The notes: generated by a model from the sequence alone, not told the origin. 42,965 nt of DNA from Cryobacterium ruanii (GCF_004404055.1 NZ_SOHK01000006.1:1-42965), one strand, 5' to 3'. Positions 6,923 to 15,877 are shown, counted from the first letter of the stretch. Program-made: numbers and translations.

Positions 6923-8710
6923 TCAACTAGATTCAGCGCGAGAGTAGAACGATGCCTCGGCATCACGGCGACGAGTGACGTCGTCGACGAGTTTTTTTCG
7001 GATTCGTCTTCTGCGTCCGTCAACGAATGCGAGAAAATCCGAGAGCTGCAGCGAAAGCTCGTCGAGGTCGTTCTCCTCTAGGTACTTTGCCCTTCTCGAC
7101 GTTGAGTCAAAGTGCTTCTCGATCCAATCCGCGGGAAGCATAGCGAGTTTCTCAGTATTGCGCGTACCTTCAAGGAGCTGCAGGTTGGGGAGCAGGTTGA
7201 ACGACTCCAAATAGGTGGGAATGTCGGCGTCGGCGATCCCCGCCTTGCTCAAAGCCTTGGCGCTGAAAAGCGACTTGGGAAAAATGTGATCCTCGTGGAA
7301 AATCTTGGATAGGTCCAGCCCCGGATACAGAGTGGCGAGGAGTGCGAACGTTCTCGGGCCGTTGTAGTCGGACGAGAGGAGTTCATCGATCTCCTCCTCA
7401 CTGAACGTGAGCGCCTTGCCGAGAACTGCCATCTCCGTCTCCAGCGCGGCGGTCGGGAAGCCCAATGTAATGACTGACTGATCGATGGCTGTGCGCAGTC
7501 GTGTCAGCAGGGTATCCACGGCCGAACCCCAGACACCCTTCTTGAGAAGAGATCGCGTAACCCATCGAATGAGCACATCGCGATCCGCCGCTGTGTGCGA
7601 GGACTCAAGATAGGAACCAACGGCGCCGCGCTTGTGGAGGTAATACGCAACGACGATTGCCGAGTTGTTGGCAGTGAGGGTTCTGGCGGAGTAACCGGAT
7701 TGCTTGAGCAGCGTTGCCGTGAGGATCAACGCCTCACGGATGGCCGACCAGCTGGCCTCGATCTTGGCGATGTTGTCGCGGGTGATGCTGGAAACCTGGA
7801 ATCGTACGTCACCGCCGACGATCACGAGGGCGGTCTTGAGCACGAAGTCTTTCGTGAAGTTGAAGCCCAGGTCGTTGAGCTCGGTGACTAGCGAGCGGAC
7901 CTCCTCGCGCGCACCGGGTTCCGTCGACCACTGATTCGTGGCCATGGAGAGCAGGAGGTCTGACTTCGTGAGCTTCTGGCCGCCGCTGTTGACGCGGATG
8001 AATATTTCTAGAACCTTATTGGGGTCCTGGTCCTCGACGAGAAAGTAGTTGATCGCGGGGGTTTTGTGGATGGCGGTATAGAGAGCGACGAGGCGACGCA
8101 CACCCTCCCGCACATTGGTGATCTGGCGTGACGCAATCTCGTCCATGTAGGAGACCGGGTCATCCTCGAGCTTGAGCACGTCGCCGACTAAGAACCAGCG
8201 ATCGGGGGTGCCATCGACAGGTTTGGCTTCCTCCCGAGTGAGGAAGCGGAGATCGTATAACAGCCCGAGTTCTTCTTCGCCCGTCGAGTCGACGAGGTTG
8301 AGATAGAGGCGCTTTGCCGGGTACGCATGCGTGGACCCCACCCGACCGTAGAGTTTGCGCACGGCGTGGCTTCCATACAGGCCGATGTTCAACGACGTGA
8401 GGCGTTGTTGGCCATCAAGAATCGCCGTCGTTCCGCCGCCGGCCGGCACTTTCTTGCGTACGGCATACGGGTGGTCTTTCTCGTGGAAGTCGGTGAGGAA
8501 GCTGTAAAAGACGTAGCTATCGGTAGTCTCCGGTTCGACTTTCCAGAACAGGAATGACCCAACGGGGTAGCCGCGCAGCAGGCTATCGAACAGCTGAATG
8601 ATTTCGTCGGTGCCCCACACGAACTCGCGCTGGATGGCAGGCATGAGGTACCTCTGCTCTGCGATCTGCCTCAATACCTCTTCAACAGTCTTCGGCGTCT
8701 GAAATGCCAT
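6923..8710 (-). CDS. DUF262 and DUF1524 domain protein (GmrSD-like)
   Basis: The N-terminal half is DUF262, the ParB-like NTP-binding domain of GmrS-type modification-dependent restriction enzymes: IQREFVWGTDEIIQLFDSLL at 26-45, the core ILDGQQRLTSL at 97-107 (Asp99-Gly-Gln-Gln-Arg), and FIRVNSGGQKLTKSDLLL near 237-254. The C-terminal part is DUF1524-like, an HNH-type nuclease, with HEDHIFPKSLF around His475, then NLLPNLQLLEGTRNTEK. GmrSD enzymes cleave DNA with glucosylated hydroxymethylcytosine using NTP, and related fused proteins act in other phage defence systems. The length (595 aa) suits a fused single-chain form. The target modification cannot be read from sequence. Confidence 0.85.
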   Translation of the reverse strand: MAFQTPKTVEEVLRQIAEQRYLMPAIQREFVWGTDEIIQLFDSLLRGYPVGSFLFWKVEPETTDSYVFYSFLTDFHEKDHPYAVRKKVPAGGGTTAILDGQQRLTSLNIGLYGSHAVRKLYGRVGSTHAYPAKRLYLNLVDSTGEEELGLLYDLRFLTREEAKPVDGTPDRWFLVGDVLKLEDDPVSYMDEIASRQITNVREGVRRLVALYTAIHKTPAINYFLVEDQDPNKVLEIFIRVNSGGQKLTKSDLLLSMATNQWSTEPGAREEVRSLVTELNDLGFNFTKDFVLKTALVIVGGDVRFQVSSITRDNIAKIEASWSAIREALILTATLLKQSGYSARTLTANNSAIVVAYYLHKRGAVGSYLESSHTAADRDVLIRWVTRSLLKKGVWGSAVDTLLTRLRTAIDQSVITLGFPTAALETEMAVLGKALTFSEEEIDELLSSDYNGPRTFALLATLYPGLDLSKIFHEDHIFPKSLFSAKALSKAGIADADIPTYLESFNLLPNLQLLEGTRNTEKLAMLPADWIEKHFDSTSRRAKYLEENDLDELSLQLSDFLAFVDGRRRRIRKKLVDDVTRRRDAEASFYSRAESS

Positions 8711-8811
8711 GATTCTCTCTCCCAGTGGGTCGGGCCGCCAGGGGCCTTAAGAACAGCGTAATGATGAGACTCGCTTAGAGCTTCAACGGGCGTCGCTCGG
8801 TAGCCCAGAAT

Positions 8812-9090
8812 CGCGAGACGGTGTGCAATTACTACAACCGCTACTACGAAGCCCATCGCGCTGAGGTGAACCCCCAGGTCGCTGCGAGGCGAGACGCTGA
8901 TCCCGAGCGCACGAAACAGATATTCCGGCAGTGCCGAGCGCAACGAGGCGGGTCGGGCCGAGCTGCAGTCCAATCGGCGCAGCGACCCGGAGATCTATGA
9001 GTCTGAGCTGGAGGCCAACGCCGCAGCGCGACGTCTCAAACGCAGCCTTCGCAGGTTCCGGCTCGCGGAGCAAACTTGTCTGACGGTATT
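8812..9090 (+). pseudogene. Degenerate coding remnant, highly charged coil, frameshifted
   Basis: One plus frame reads ETVCNYYNRYYEAHRAEVNP then QVAARRDADPERTKQIFR and stops. A second frame takes over with AERNEAGRAELQSNRRSDPE and then LEANAAARRLKRSLRRFRLA. Joined by one frameshift, these give a repetitive Arg/Glu/Ala coil like the variable region of some small zinc-binding HNH endonucleases of actinobacteria and phages. No zinc ligands or HNH core are left, so the identity is a guess. Confidence 0.3.
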
Positions 9091-9140
9091 TCTGACACTG
9101 TGTTTCGTGTATCGATTGAAGCAGTCGATTGAGAAAGAAT

Positions 9141-9971
9141 TCACCCACCAATCATCTCGGTCCGTACTGACGTCACAAATTCTTCCAGCCCGCTTTCAGG
9201 ATGAAAATAGACATGTGAAGCGGCTGCCCCGATTTGCGCGCGATTGAGTTGTTCCACAAATTTCTGCTCCAAAAGCACAGATCCCGACTTCGGCGCAATC
9301 GCTATTGCGTGCTGGCGCCCGATCGGCAAGAGATGTGTGGCTGCTTCGGTGAATGGAAGATTCCCGGCGCCACCATCTGACGTGAAGGACAGCACAGCCT
9401 GGTCACTCATCAGAAGTTCCCCCTCCGAAACAGTGAGGACTTCGAGCTCAGTTGTTTGAATTAATTTCGAACCGCGCCGAAACAGATCTTCGATGCATTC
9501 CTGAAACCATTCCGCCGACGATTCGACCACATGTCTGCGAAGAAGCGATTCCTGGGAGCCCAAATCTGAACCGGTGACGCTGTCCGTAGAGACATCAGCT
9601 ATCGGGCGTGATAAGGACCTTATGAGGCTTGCATCGAACGCCAGCTTCGTGGCGTCACGTCGGAAGAAATGCAGCGCAATCGCCTGCTTCAGCACGTCCT
9701 CATCCCGGGCAGTCATGCTGCCGTCGGTAGCGGCAGTGAGCGCTGTGGGAAGCTGCGCTTCAACAGATTCCCAAAGTCGCTCCGCCTGATTCGGGAGATG
9801 AGCAACGAAGTCTTGCCGCCACGCAATAGATGACACATTTTTCGTGAGGGGGTGCTTGCCGTATCTCAGGTCGAACGATAGAAGGTCTCCATTTGGTCGC
9901 GCGAAGCGGCGCAGTAGGACCTTTGAGATCAAGTGCTGTTTTCGCACTATTTCCGGTCCAGATCCGTTCAT
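9141..9971 (-). CDS. DUF4238 domain protein
   Basis: The N-terminus VRKQHLISKVLLRRFARPNG matches the start of DUF4238 proteins, whose family pattern is a short Lys-Gln-His motif followed by a Leu-Arg-Arg-Phe segment. The rest (276 aa) is soluble, mixed alpha/beta, with FTEAATHLLPIGRQHAIAIA as the usual second conserved block. The biochemical function of DUF4238 is unknown; these genes are common in genomic islands and beside restriction or toxin genes. The ATG at 9971 is followed by NGSGPEIV. It shares strand with the DUF262 and OLD-like genes but is separated from them by a degenerate region, so one operon is not certain. Confidence 0.75.
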   Translation of the reverse strand: MNGSGPEIVRKQHLISKVLLRRFARPNGDLLSFDLRYGKHPLTKNVSSIAWRQDFVAHLPNQAERLWESVEAQLPTALTAATDGSMTARDEDVLKQAIALHFFRRDATKLAFDASLIRSLSRPIADVSTDSVTGSDLGSQESLLRRHVVESSAEWFQECIEDLFRRGSKLIQTTELEVLTVSEGELLMSDQAVLSFTSDGGAGNLPFTEAATHLLPIGRQHAIAIAPKSGSVLLEQKFVEQLNRAQIGAAASHVYFHPESGLEEFVTSVRTEMIGG

Positions 9972-10824
9972 CGTTAGTGCCCTTCACCCTCGGAACAAGT
10001 CAAGCACTTTTAACGCCCGCGACTAGTCGAGTCGCTGGTCCATCTCGAGCGCCCACCAAATACGCGCCTCACGTTGAGCGCGATTAAATCGGCTCAAGTC
10101 TGTCTTTAGGGAGCGCATCGAAGTGTTCCGCACGGATCGTCACACTGCCGGGATTGTTTACGTGGCGAAAGTTGGCGCGATAGTGTCACAAACGAGGTCG
10201 GGCTGGCTTCGGCGATCACGAAGAGTGAGCGAAACGAGCAACACCACCGTACACAGCTGGAGCGAGAAAACCTGATCTGACTAGGATATTTCGAAGGATA
10301 ACCGCCAGAAAGTGGCCAGAGGTGCCGGTGGAGCAGTTCGGTAGCTCGCTGGACTCACATCTCAGACGTTGCGGGCTCATTGACTAGGGCACGTTTGAGA
10401 TAGCTGTCGAGGCCGACGGCAATTCGCCGGTCACGTAAGGTATTGCCGTGACCACAAACGCACCATAAAGCCCAAAATCTGACCAGATTCAGGCCGTATC
10501 TCGCCGTACAGCGCGTACACTAAAGTCCATGAGAACCGCGGAATTCCGCGGAAGTCTGCCCCATATGCAGGTGCGCACCACTACCCCGACGCCTATCATT
10601 TGTTCTTGGTTCGAGTCCAGGTACCCCAGCTGTAGCAGGTGCAGGCGTCCGCGGCAGAATCACTTATCGCCCACCGCTCTTTTCGGGCCTAAAACAAGGC
10701 CTGCGACCGGAAACTGCTTAATAACCCCGTGCGGGGTGGGTCGGGCCCTTTGCTTCCCGGTCCGGTACGGAGTTACTACGGCACAGGCGGGCTGCTCACG
10801 ACTTCGGTCGCGCACCTGTTGGGT
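9972..10824. other. Gene-free stretch containing a tRNA remnant
   Basis: I see no protein gene I can support in about 850 bp. The recognisable content is the decayed tRNA at about 10314-10392. Short frames near 10529-10820 lack domain signatures and start signals. Confidence 0.5.
10314..10392 (+). pseudogene. Decayed tRNA (tRNA-Met-like D arm)
   Basis: The block GGAGCAGTTCGGTAGCTCGC (10330-10349) is a perfect D arm and start of anticodon stem of an actinobacterial tRNA: the D stem GAGC pairs with GCTC and the loop is AGTTCGGTA. The following CTGGACTCACATCTCAG resembles the anticodon arm CTGGG-loop-CCCAG but has lost pairs and shows CAC rather than CAT in the anticodon position. The T arm is poor (GCGGG with no good partner) and the acceptor ends do not pair. 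It looks like a tRNA fragment left by an integration or recombination event. Confidence 0.5.
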
Positions 10825-11079
10825 ATGGGCTCGACGACGCAAGTTACTCCCACCTTTCTCACCCAGCGTGAGCTCGGTGAGTTGCTCCGACTGCCCGAGC
10901 GCACGCTAGAGGACTGGCGCCTGACGCAGACGGGGCCGCCGTACCTGAAGCTTGGCTGGCACGTGTACTCGCTGCGGCACCGTGAGCCAGTGCGGTACGG
11001 CGAGGATCGGTGCAAACAGAGCGAGAATCGCGAGCGTCCGCTGCTGGAGGAGATGAGCCTGGGTCGTACTGAGGGTTAG
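10825..11079 (+). CDS. Excisionase-like helix-turn-helix protein, 84 aa
   Basis: The segment TFLTQRELGELLRLPERTLE then DWRLTQTGPPYLKLGWHV is the winged HTH of small AlpA/excisionase-type proteins (HTH_17). In typical members an Arg-Tyr and a Val-x-x-Trp-Leu helix follow. Here the wing reads YSLRHREPVRYGEDRC, which is atypical, so the C-terminus may be altered by small indels. Start 10825 is the ATG closest to the domain; no strong ribosome binding site is visible. Such proteins are often encoded by integrative elements, which fits the tRNA remnant upstream. The stop overlaps the end of the convergent cupin gene. Confidence 0.6.
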   Translation: MGSTTQVTPTFLTQRELGELLRLPERTLEDWRLTQTGPPYLKLGWHVYSLRHREPVRYGEDRCKQSENRERPLLEEMSLGRTEG

Positions 11080-11738
11080 GCGCGGCTGAAGCGCACCCGC
11101 CAGAACTCCGGGCCTCGTTCGATGTAGCTCACGTCGAAAGTGTCGGGCTGACTCTGCTGAAGTTCCGCCAGCATGTGTTGGGGGTCGTGCGGTTCGATCA
11201 CGTCCAGGGTGAACCCCGGCAGAACGGCGTCGAGCGCCCCGAAGACGGCCGCATGCCGGATAGCGTGCGGAATGCTGCGGGCGTCGAGCACGATGGTTTC
11301 CGTCCCCGCGGTCGTCCCGTCAACGGTCCCATCTGCCGTCGGCTGGCAGAGTGCAATCAGCTCAGGACGCCGCGCCGGAGCGATGAGCTTGGCTACGGTG
11401 AGCAGGATAACCGTGTCCTCGACAGCCTCCAGCGAGTTGCGGCCCGGTGGCATCGTGATCAGGTCCCCGCGCCACCCTGACCACGATGCGCCACCCGAGG
11501 TGAGAACGACCCGTCCCTCGAGGACCTGCACGGTCGCTTCAGCCAGGTTGTCGTGTTCTCCTAGGCGTTGTCCGGCACGAAGAGCGATCAGCGTTTGCCG
11601 GAGGACGTGCACGTGGCCGCCATACACGGTCTCCGCGCTGCGACCACTGGATGCGTCCCGTGCGTGATTGAGATGGTGGCGCACGAGTGCGGTGAGCGAC
11701 TTCTTCTGCATGTCGTTCTCAACTTTCATTTCCCTCAT
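11076..11738 (-). CDS. Cupin-like and DUF2249 domain protein
   Basis: Two domains can be seen in up to 220 residues. Residues about 40-115 form a cupin-like barrel (GGHVHVLRQTLIALRAGQRL, AEATVQVLEGRVVLTSGG, GDLITMPPGRNSLEAVEDTV). Residues about 148-220 are DUF2249: VLDARSIPHAIRHAAVFGAL, GFTLDVIEPHDPQHMLAELQ, then FDVSYIERGPEFWRVRFSR. DUF2249 proteins are often found with nitrogen-oxide and redox metabolism, but no enzyme activity is established here. Three in-frame ATGs (11738, 11729, 11711) are possible; the one at 11711 (MQKKSL) begins the conserved part. Convergent with the HTH gene. Confidence 0.8.
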   Translation of the reverse strand: MREMKVENDMQKKSLTALVRHHLNHARDASSGRSAETVYGGHVHVLRQTLIALRAGQRLGEHDNLAEATVQVLEGRVVLTSGGASWSGWRGDLITMPPGRNSLEAVEDTVILLTVAKLIAPARRPELIALCQPTADGTVDGTTAGTETIVLDARSIPHAIRHAAVFGALDAVLPGFTLDVIEPHDPQHMLAELQQSQPDTFDVSYIERGPEFWRVRFSRA

Positions 11739-12023
11739 GCTCCGCTACCACTGCGCGCGTGTCAACGGTGCTGTGATTGCCGCGCGTGGCTGGTCAGTGC
11801 GCCCGTTCTCCGTTCGGAGCCGGCCACGCTGCCAGCGCGTGGAGTCCGCTGATTTTCGAGCATCTCACAATGCTGGATCTCCGTTTTCCGCGCGGTCTGG
11901 GTGCATACTGCCGCAGTTGAGTTGAAGGTCAATTAGATGACGAAGGGTGGTCCGTTGGCTTGACCGGAGGGGCAGGCTCTCGTCAGAGAACGAGACTTCG
12001 CCGCAAAATGAAACGGCGTGGGC

Positions 12024-14012
12024 CTATTTGGTTTCTTCAGGAACAGCGGCTCCGCGCGCGCTCCGGGTGCGCAGCCACGGGATGAGCCCACCGACGAGGA
12101 GCATTTCGATCTGCCGGGTCGAGAGTTCGTGTTGCACGGAGTAGACCTCATCCCGGGTTGTGTTGCGCACGAGGATCTCAGTTCCGTGCGAGAGAGCCTC
12201 CCGGATCCCGTCGAGCACGAGCACGTCACCCTGCGCGATGCGATCGTGATCGGCCGCATCCGCGAACTGGAGCGCCAGCGCGCCAAAGTTGGCCAGGTTC
12301 TGCCAGTGGATGCGTGCGAACGAGACCGCCAGCACCACCCGCAGTCCAAGGAAGCGCGGGGTGATCGCTGCGTGCTCTCTGGAGGAGCCTTGCCCATAAT
12401 TAGCCCCGGCGACGATCATGTGGCCGGTCGTATCTCGGGTTAGCGCGGCGCGAGTCGGGTAGGTCGGGTCGACTTGGTCGAAGGTGAATTCGGCGAGCTT
12501 GGGGACGTTGCTGCGGAAAGGGAGCACGCGCGCACCCGCCGGCAGGATCTCATCCGTCGAAATGTCATCGCCCACGACCAGGGCGACGGGTGCCTCGATG
12601 TGTTCGGAGAGCGGTCCGAAGACCGGCAGCGAGGAGATGTTTTCGCCCTTGACCAGATGCACCCCAATGGATTCCTCCGGCGGTAAGGGCTTCTCGAGCA
12701 TCGTCAGATTCACGCTCGACACCGCCGGAAGTCTGATCTGGGGATATTCCAAGCCGAAGAGCGCGGGCAGGTCCCGCGGATCGGTGATCTGTCCCGTCAG
12801 CGCGGCGGCGGCCCCCGTCTCCGGCGAACACAGGTAAACCGAGTCTTCTTGGGTGCCCGAGCGACCGGGAAAGTTGCGCGGCATCGTGCGCAGGCTGATG
12901 CTTCCATTCGCGGGGGCTTGGCCCATGCCGATGCAGCCCATGCAGCCGGACTGATGCAGCCGGGCGCCCGCCCCGATCAGATCCAGGGTGGCCCCCATGA
13001 TGGTCAGGTCCTGCAGAATCTGCCGGGAACTGGGATTGACGTCGAGTGACAGGCCGGGGAATGACTGCCGCCCCTTCGTGATCGCGGCAACGATCGCGAA
13101 ATCACGCAGGCCCGGATTCGCGGAGGACCCGATCACGACCTGTTCCACCGGGCGTCCAGCCACTTCACGTACCGGCACGACATTGCCGGGCGAGCTGGGA
13201 AGCGCGATTAACGGCACGATCGAAGCCAGGTCAATCTCCTCGGTCATGTCGTAGGTCGCATCGTCGTCCGCGAGCAGTTCGGTGAAATCCCGCTCGCGCT
13301 GTTCGGCGCGCAGGAAGGTTCGCACTTGATCATCGGCTGGGAAAACGGTGGTGGTCGCGCCCAGTTCGGCGCCCATATTGGCGATCACGTGCCGATCCAT
13401 TGCGGTCAAGGCGGCGAGACCGGGGCCGTAGTACTCGACGATCCGATTGACACCGCCCTTGACGCCGTGCCGGCGCAGCATTTCGAGGATGACGTCTTTG
13501 GCGCTGGTCCACGGCGGCAGTTGTCCGGTGAGCTTCACGCCCCAGATTTCGGGCATCCTGATGTACAAGGGCTCGCCGGCTATGGCCAGGGCAACCTCGG
13601 TGCCGCCGACGCCGATGGCCAGCATCCCCAACGAGCCGGCGGCCGGGGTGTGGCTGTCGGAGCCAACCATCGTCTTGCCGGGGATGCCGAACCGCTGCAT
13701 GTGCGTGGGGTGCGACACTCCGTTGCCGGCCTTCGAAAACCACAGGCCGAACCGCTGGCAGGCGGAACGGAGAAAGTCATGGTCCTCCGCGTTCTTGCTG
13801 TCGGCCTGCAACAGGTTGTGGTCGACGTACTGCACGGAAATCTCCGTGCGCGCGCGATCCAGTCCCAACGCTTCCAACTCCAGCATGACCAGGGTCCCGG
13901 TCGCGTCTTGGGTGAGGGTCTGGTCGATGTGTAGGCCGATTTCGGTCCCCGGCACCATCTCCCCGGAGACCAGGTGCGATGCGATGAGTTTCTGTGCGAC
14001 GTTGTATGCCAC
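12024..14012 (-). CDS. Aconitate hydratase, short (about 660 aa) type
   Basis: The enzyme interconverts citrate and isocitrate in the TCA cycle using a [4Fe-4S] cluster. The large domain shows MVGSDSHTPAAGSLGMLAIG, the cluster motif SGCMGCIGMGQAPANG, and DVNPSSRQILQDL. The swivel domain shows GDDISTDEILPAGARVLPFR and NYGQGSSREHAA. The start is taken as GTG at 14010-14012, giving (fM)AYNVAQKLIASHLVSGE with GGAAG about 6 nt upstream; longer upstream readings are unlike the family. At 662 aa it belongs to the short aconitase class rather than the 900-residue AcnA. The position of the first cluster Cys in classical GSCTN motifs reads GSSAN here, perhaps a trait of this class. It stands alone with a long leader. 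Confidence 0.9.
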   Translation of the reverse strand: MAYNVAQKLIASHLVSGEMVPGTEIGLHIDQTLTQDATGTLVMLELEALGLDRARTEISVQYVDHNLLQADSKNAEDHDFLRSACQRFGLWFSKAGNGVSHPTHMQRFGIPGKTMVGSDSHTPAAGSLGMLAIGVGGTEVALAIAGEPLYIRMPEIWGVKLTGQLPPWTSAKDVILEMLRRHGVKGGVNRIVEYYGPGLAALTAMDRHVIANMGAELGATTTVFPADDQVRTFLRAEQRERDFTELLADDDATYDMTEEIDLASIVPLIALPSSPGNVVPVREVAGRPVEQVVIGSSANPGLRDFAIVAAITKGRQSFPGLSLDVNPSSRQILQDLTIMGATLDLIGAGARLHQSGCMGCIGMGQAPANGSISLRTMPRNFPGRSGTQEDSVYLCSPETGAAAALTGQITDPRDLPALFGLEYPQIRLPAVSSVNLTMLEKPLPPEESIGVHLVKGENISSLPVFGPLSEHIEAPVALVVGDDISTDEILPAGARVLPFRSNVPKLAEFTFDQVDPTYPTRAALTRDTTGHMIVAGANYGQGSSREHAAITPRFLGLRVVLAVSFARIHWQNLANFGALALQFADAADHDRIAQGDVLVLDGIREALSHGTEILVRNTTRDEVYSVQHELSTRQIEMLLVGGLIPWLRTRSARGAAVPEETK

Positions 14013-14711
14013 GGGGAGCTTCCTTACTCGATAGCGGTGTCCGCCGACATTCGTCGATAAGGGATTGGCCTCCGGGGCATTCCGCTGATCCCCAAGGTAG
14101 GCCAGTCGTGGCGCTGAGGCTAGCCTTCCCAGGGAGAATGGACGTCCTCTGTACTGGAAAGACGGACCGGGAAGACGGGGCTCTGGAACAGACGAGCTAC
14201 CGCAAGGAGAACTCCGATTTTTCTCGCGGTAGCTCGTGAATGTCTCACAACCTCTCTGCCTCGGAACGCATGGATTCTCAGAAGCCACACAATCGAGACA
14301 GGGCATACAGGGCTGAGCGGTTTTGCTTTGACCAGGTCGGCTCCCGTTTTGAGGCGCCCTGTCCGTTCGTTCAAGATTTCTCTTGCTCGGGTTGGTCTAC
14401 TTTTCGGGGAGTTGGGGCGAGTATTGACCTCTGTATAGGCTCGTACCAAAAATGACTGCGCCGCATCGCGCGCTGACCAGCAGGGCAGCTGGCCTCCATT
14501 GGCGCTGAGGAGTTGGCAGGCACGCTTCATTGCCCAGCGCCAACTGAACACGGAACTGCTCCGGCTCTGCTGGTATCGCGAAGCGTCCGGATGAGCCCAG
14601 TCTTTCTTTGACTCTGGAACATGCGCTCCGGTTCCTCGTCCATCTCGGCGAATATCTGGAAGCGGCGTCCGAGAGCGTGTTTCTGCAAGCGGGCCACGTT
14701 GACGGCGGTTC
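14013..14711. other. Long intergenic region between aconitase and the transporter operon
   Basis: About 700 bp without a supportable gene. It holds the leader of the leftward aconitase gene with a 12-bp inverted repeat (14192-14237). Between about 14240 and 14710 there are overlapping short minus-strand frames (one reads NVARLQKHALGRRFQIFAEM) that could be decayed coding sequence, but no family could be assigned. Confidence 0.45.
14192..14237. repeat. 12-bp perfect inverted repeat in the aconitase leader
   Basis: ACGAGCTACCGC (14192-14203) and GCGGTAGCTCGT (14226-14237) are exact reverse complements separated by 22 nt. The spacer contains a small nested GGAG-AA-CTCC palindrome and a run of five T on the plus strand. 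In a leftward transcript this would be a strong hairpin about 180 nt upstream of the aconitase start, if transcription begins that far out. It could equally be a terminator-like element or a binding site. Confidence 0.8.
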
Positions 14712-14778
14712 TTGACACATTTCCATGGGCATGCCAAAATCACCTTAGATCGAATGATCGATCAATAAATGAATAAAT
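14712..14778 (+). promoter_or_regulatory. Promoter and palindromic operator of the first transporter operon
   Basis: TTGACA (14712-14717) is followed after exactly 17 nt by CAAAAT (14735-14740), a good sigma-70-type promoter. Downstream, around the likely transcription start, lies the 10-bp perfect palindrome TGATCGATCA (14755-14764), then the half-site ATGAAT (14769-14774). Three other promoters of this locus have related sites at the same relative place, so this is probably an operator for a shared regulator. Confidence 0.65.
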
Positions 14779-14815
14779 ATGCGTCCTGCAAGATACTGTT
14801 TCAAAGGAGAAACTC

Positions 14816-15823
14816 ATGCACAGCATCAAATTGCAACCGACACGTACGGTGGCTTGCGCAGCCGCGTTGTCGCTCGCTTTGCTGTTTACCGGCTGCAGTA
14901 CGACTCTTGCCCCGACCGTCGCATCCGTGGGCGGTGGCGAGAATGGCAAGACGATTGGGATCGCAGTCGCGGACCAAAAATCATTGTTCTACGTTGCAGC
15001 TGTGGACGGCATGGAGCAGGCTGCCGACGAGGCCGGTTATAAGCTCGTCACCCTATCCGCCAACAACAACTCCGGTCAGCAGGTCAACCAAGTTCAGGAT
15101 TTGATCACTCAGCAGGTCGACGTCATCATTTTCATCGCCCAAGATGCCACGTCAGCAGCCGCCGGCGTCAAGCTGGCCAACGATGCTGGCATTCCGATCA
15201 TTGCCGTCGACCAAAAGCCCGAGTCCGGCAACGGCAAACTTGCAACTTACATCGCGACGGACAGTGTCGCCGCGGCCGAGAAGCTATGCACTTGGATGTT
15301 CGATCAGTTCGGCGGCGCCGGCGATATAGCGATCCTCCAAGGCCCGCTCGGCTCTACCGCGGAGTTGCAGCGCAGCGAAGGCTGCGCAAACGCACTGGCG
15401 AACTATCCCGACGTTAAGGTCGTTGCTCAGGAATCAGCTGGTTGGGACGAGACCAAGGCATTCACCGCTGCGCAGAATATCCTGACCGCGAATCCAAACT
15501 TGAAGGCAATTTTCGGCGAAAGCGACGCCATGGCTCTGGGCGCAGCGAAGGCTGCACAGCAGGAAGGCCGCACCGGCCTGGTCTTTGTGGGTATCGACGG
15601 ATTCCCGACGATGTTCACGGCGGTCGCTGACGGACTCACCCAGGCCACGATGGCGCAGCAGCCGTACCTCATGGGTCAAATGTCCGTGCAGGATGCGGTG
15701 AAGATCGCCGAGGGAAACGGCGAGGACATTCCCGAACTCCAGTACCAGGACACGGTGCTCGTCACCGGTGAGAACGTCGCTGACAACGATCCCGCGAAGT
15801 TCTACGGCCCGGACTTCAAGTAG
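14816..15823 (+). CDS. Sugar ABC transporter substrate-binding lipoprotein (RbsB-like)
   Basis: This 335-residue protein begins with a lipoprotein signal peptide ending LLFTGC (Cys27), so it is anchored outside the membrane. The body is a periplasmic-binding-protein type 1 fold of the ribose/galactose class: KTIGIAVADQKSLFYVAAVD, VDVIIFIAQDATSAA, AGIPIIAVDQKPES, KAIFGESDAMALGAAKAAQQ and FVGIDGFPTM. It should deliver a sugar or polyol to the transporter encoded just downstream. The ATG at 14816 follows AAAGGAG. The ligand cannot be deduced. It is the first gene behind the promoter and operator at 14712-14778. Confidence 0.92.
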   Translation: MHSIKLQPTRTVACAAALSLALLFTGCSTTLAPTVASVGGGENGKTIGIAVADQKSLFYVAAVDGMEQAADEAGYKLVTLSANNNSGQQVNQVQDLITQQVDVIIFIAQDATSAAAGVKLANDAGIPIIAVDQKPESGNGKLATYIATDSVAAAEKLCTWMFDQFGGAGDIAILQGPLGSTAELQRSEGCANALANYPDVKVVAQESAGWDETKAFTAAQNILTANPNLKAIFGESDAMALGAAKAAQQEGRTGLVFVGIDGFPTMFTAVADGLTQATMAQQPYLMGQMSVQDAVKIAEGNGEDIPELQYQDTVLVTGENVADNDPAKFYGPDFK

Positions 15824-15836
15824 TCGAACAGACCGT

Positions 15837-15877
15837 CGGTGGGAGACGTGGTTACCACGTCATGCCGTCTTCCACCG
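15837..15877 (+). promoter_or_regulatory. Intercistronic stem-loop after the binding-protein gene
   Basis: GACGTGG (15845-15851), loop TTA and CCACGTC (15855-15861) form a 7-bp hairpin. An outer pair CGGTGG (15837-15842) and CCACCG (15872-15877) can extend it. There is no T run, so it is not an obvious terminator. Hairpins at this place often protect or limit the transcript so the binding protein is made in excess over the membrane parts. Confidence 0.55.

Noticed and set aside
12024..14306. Longer aconitase starting near 14306
   Set aside because: The extra 98 residues are unlike aconitases, and GTG 14012 begins the family N-terminus with a ribosome binding site.
14120..14743. 207-codon minus-strand frame upstream of aconitase
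   Set aside because: Arg/Ser-rich composition, no recognisable domain, and it covers the aconitase leader and the plus-strand promoter region.
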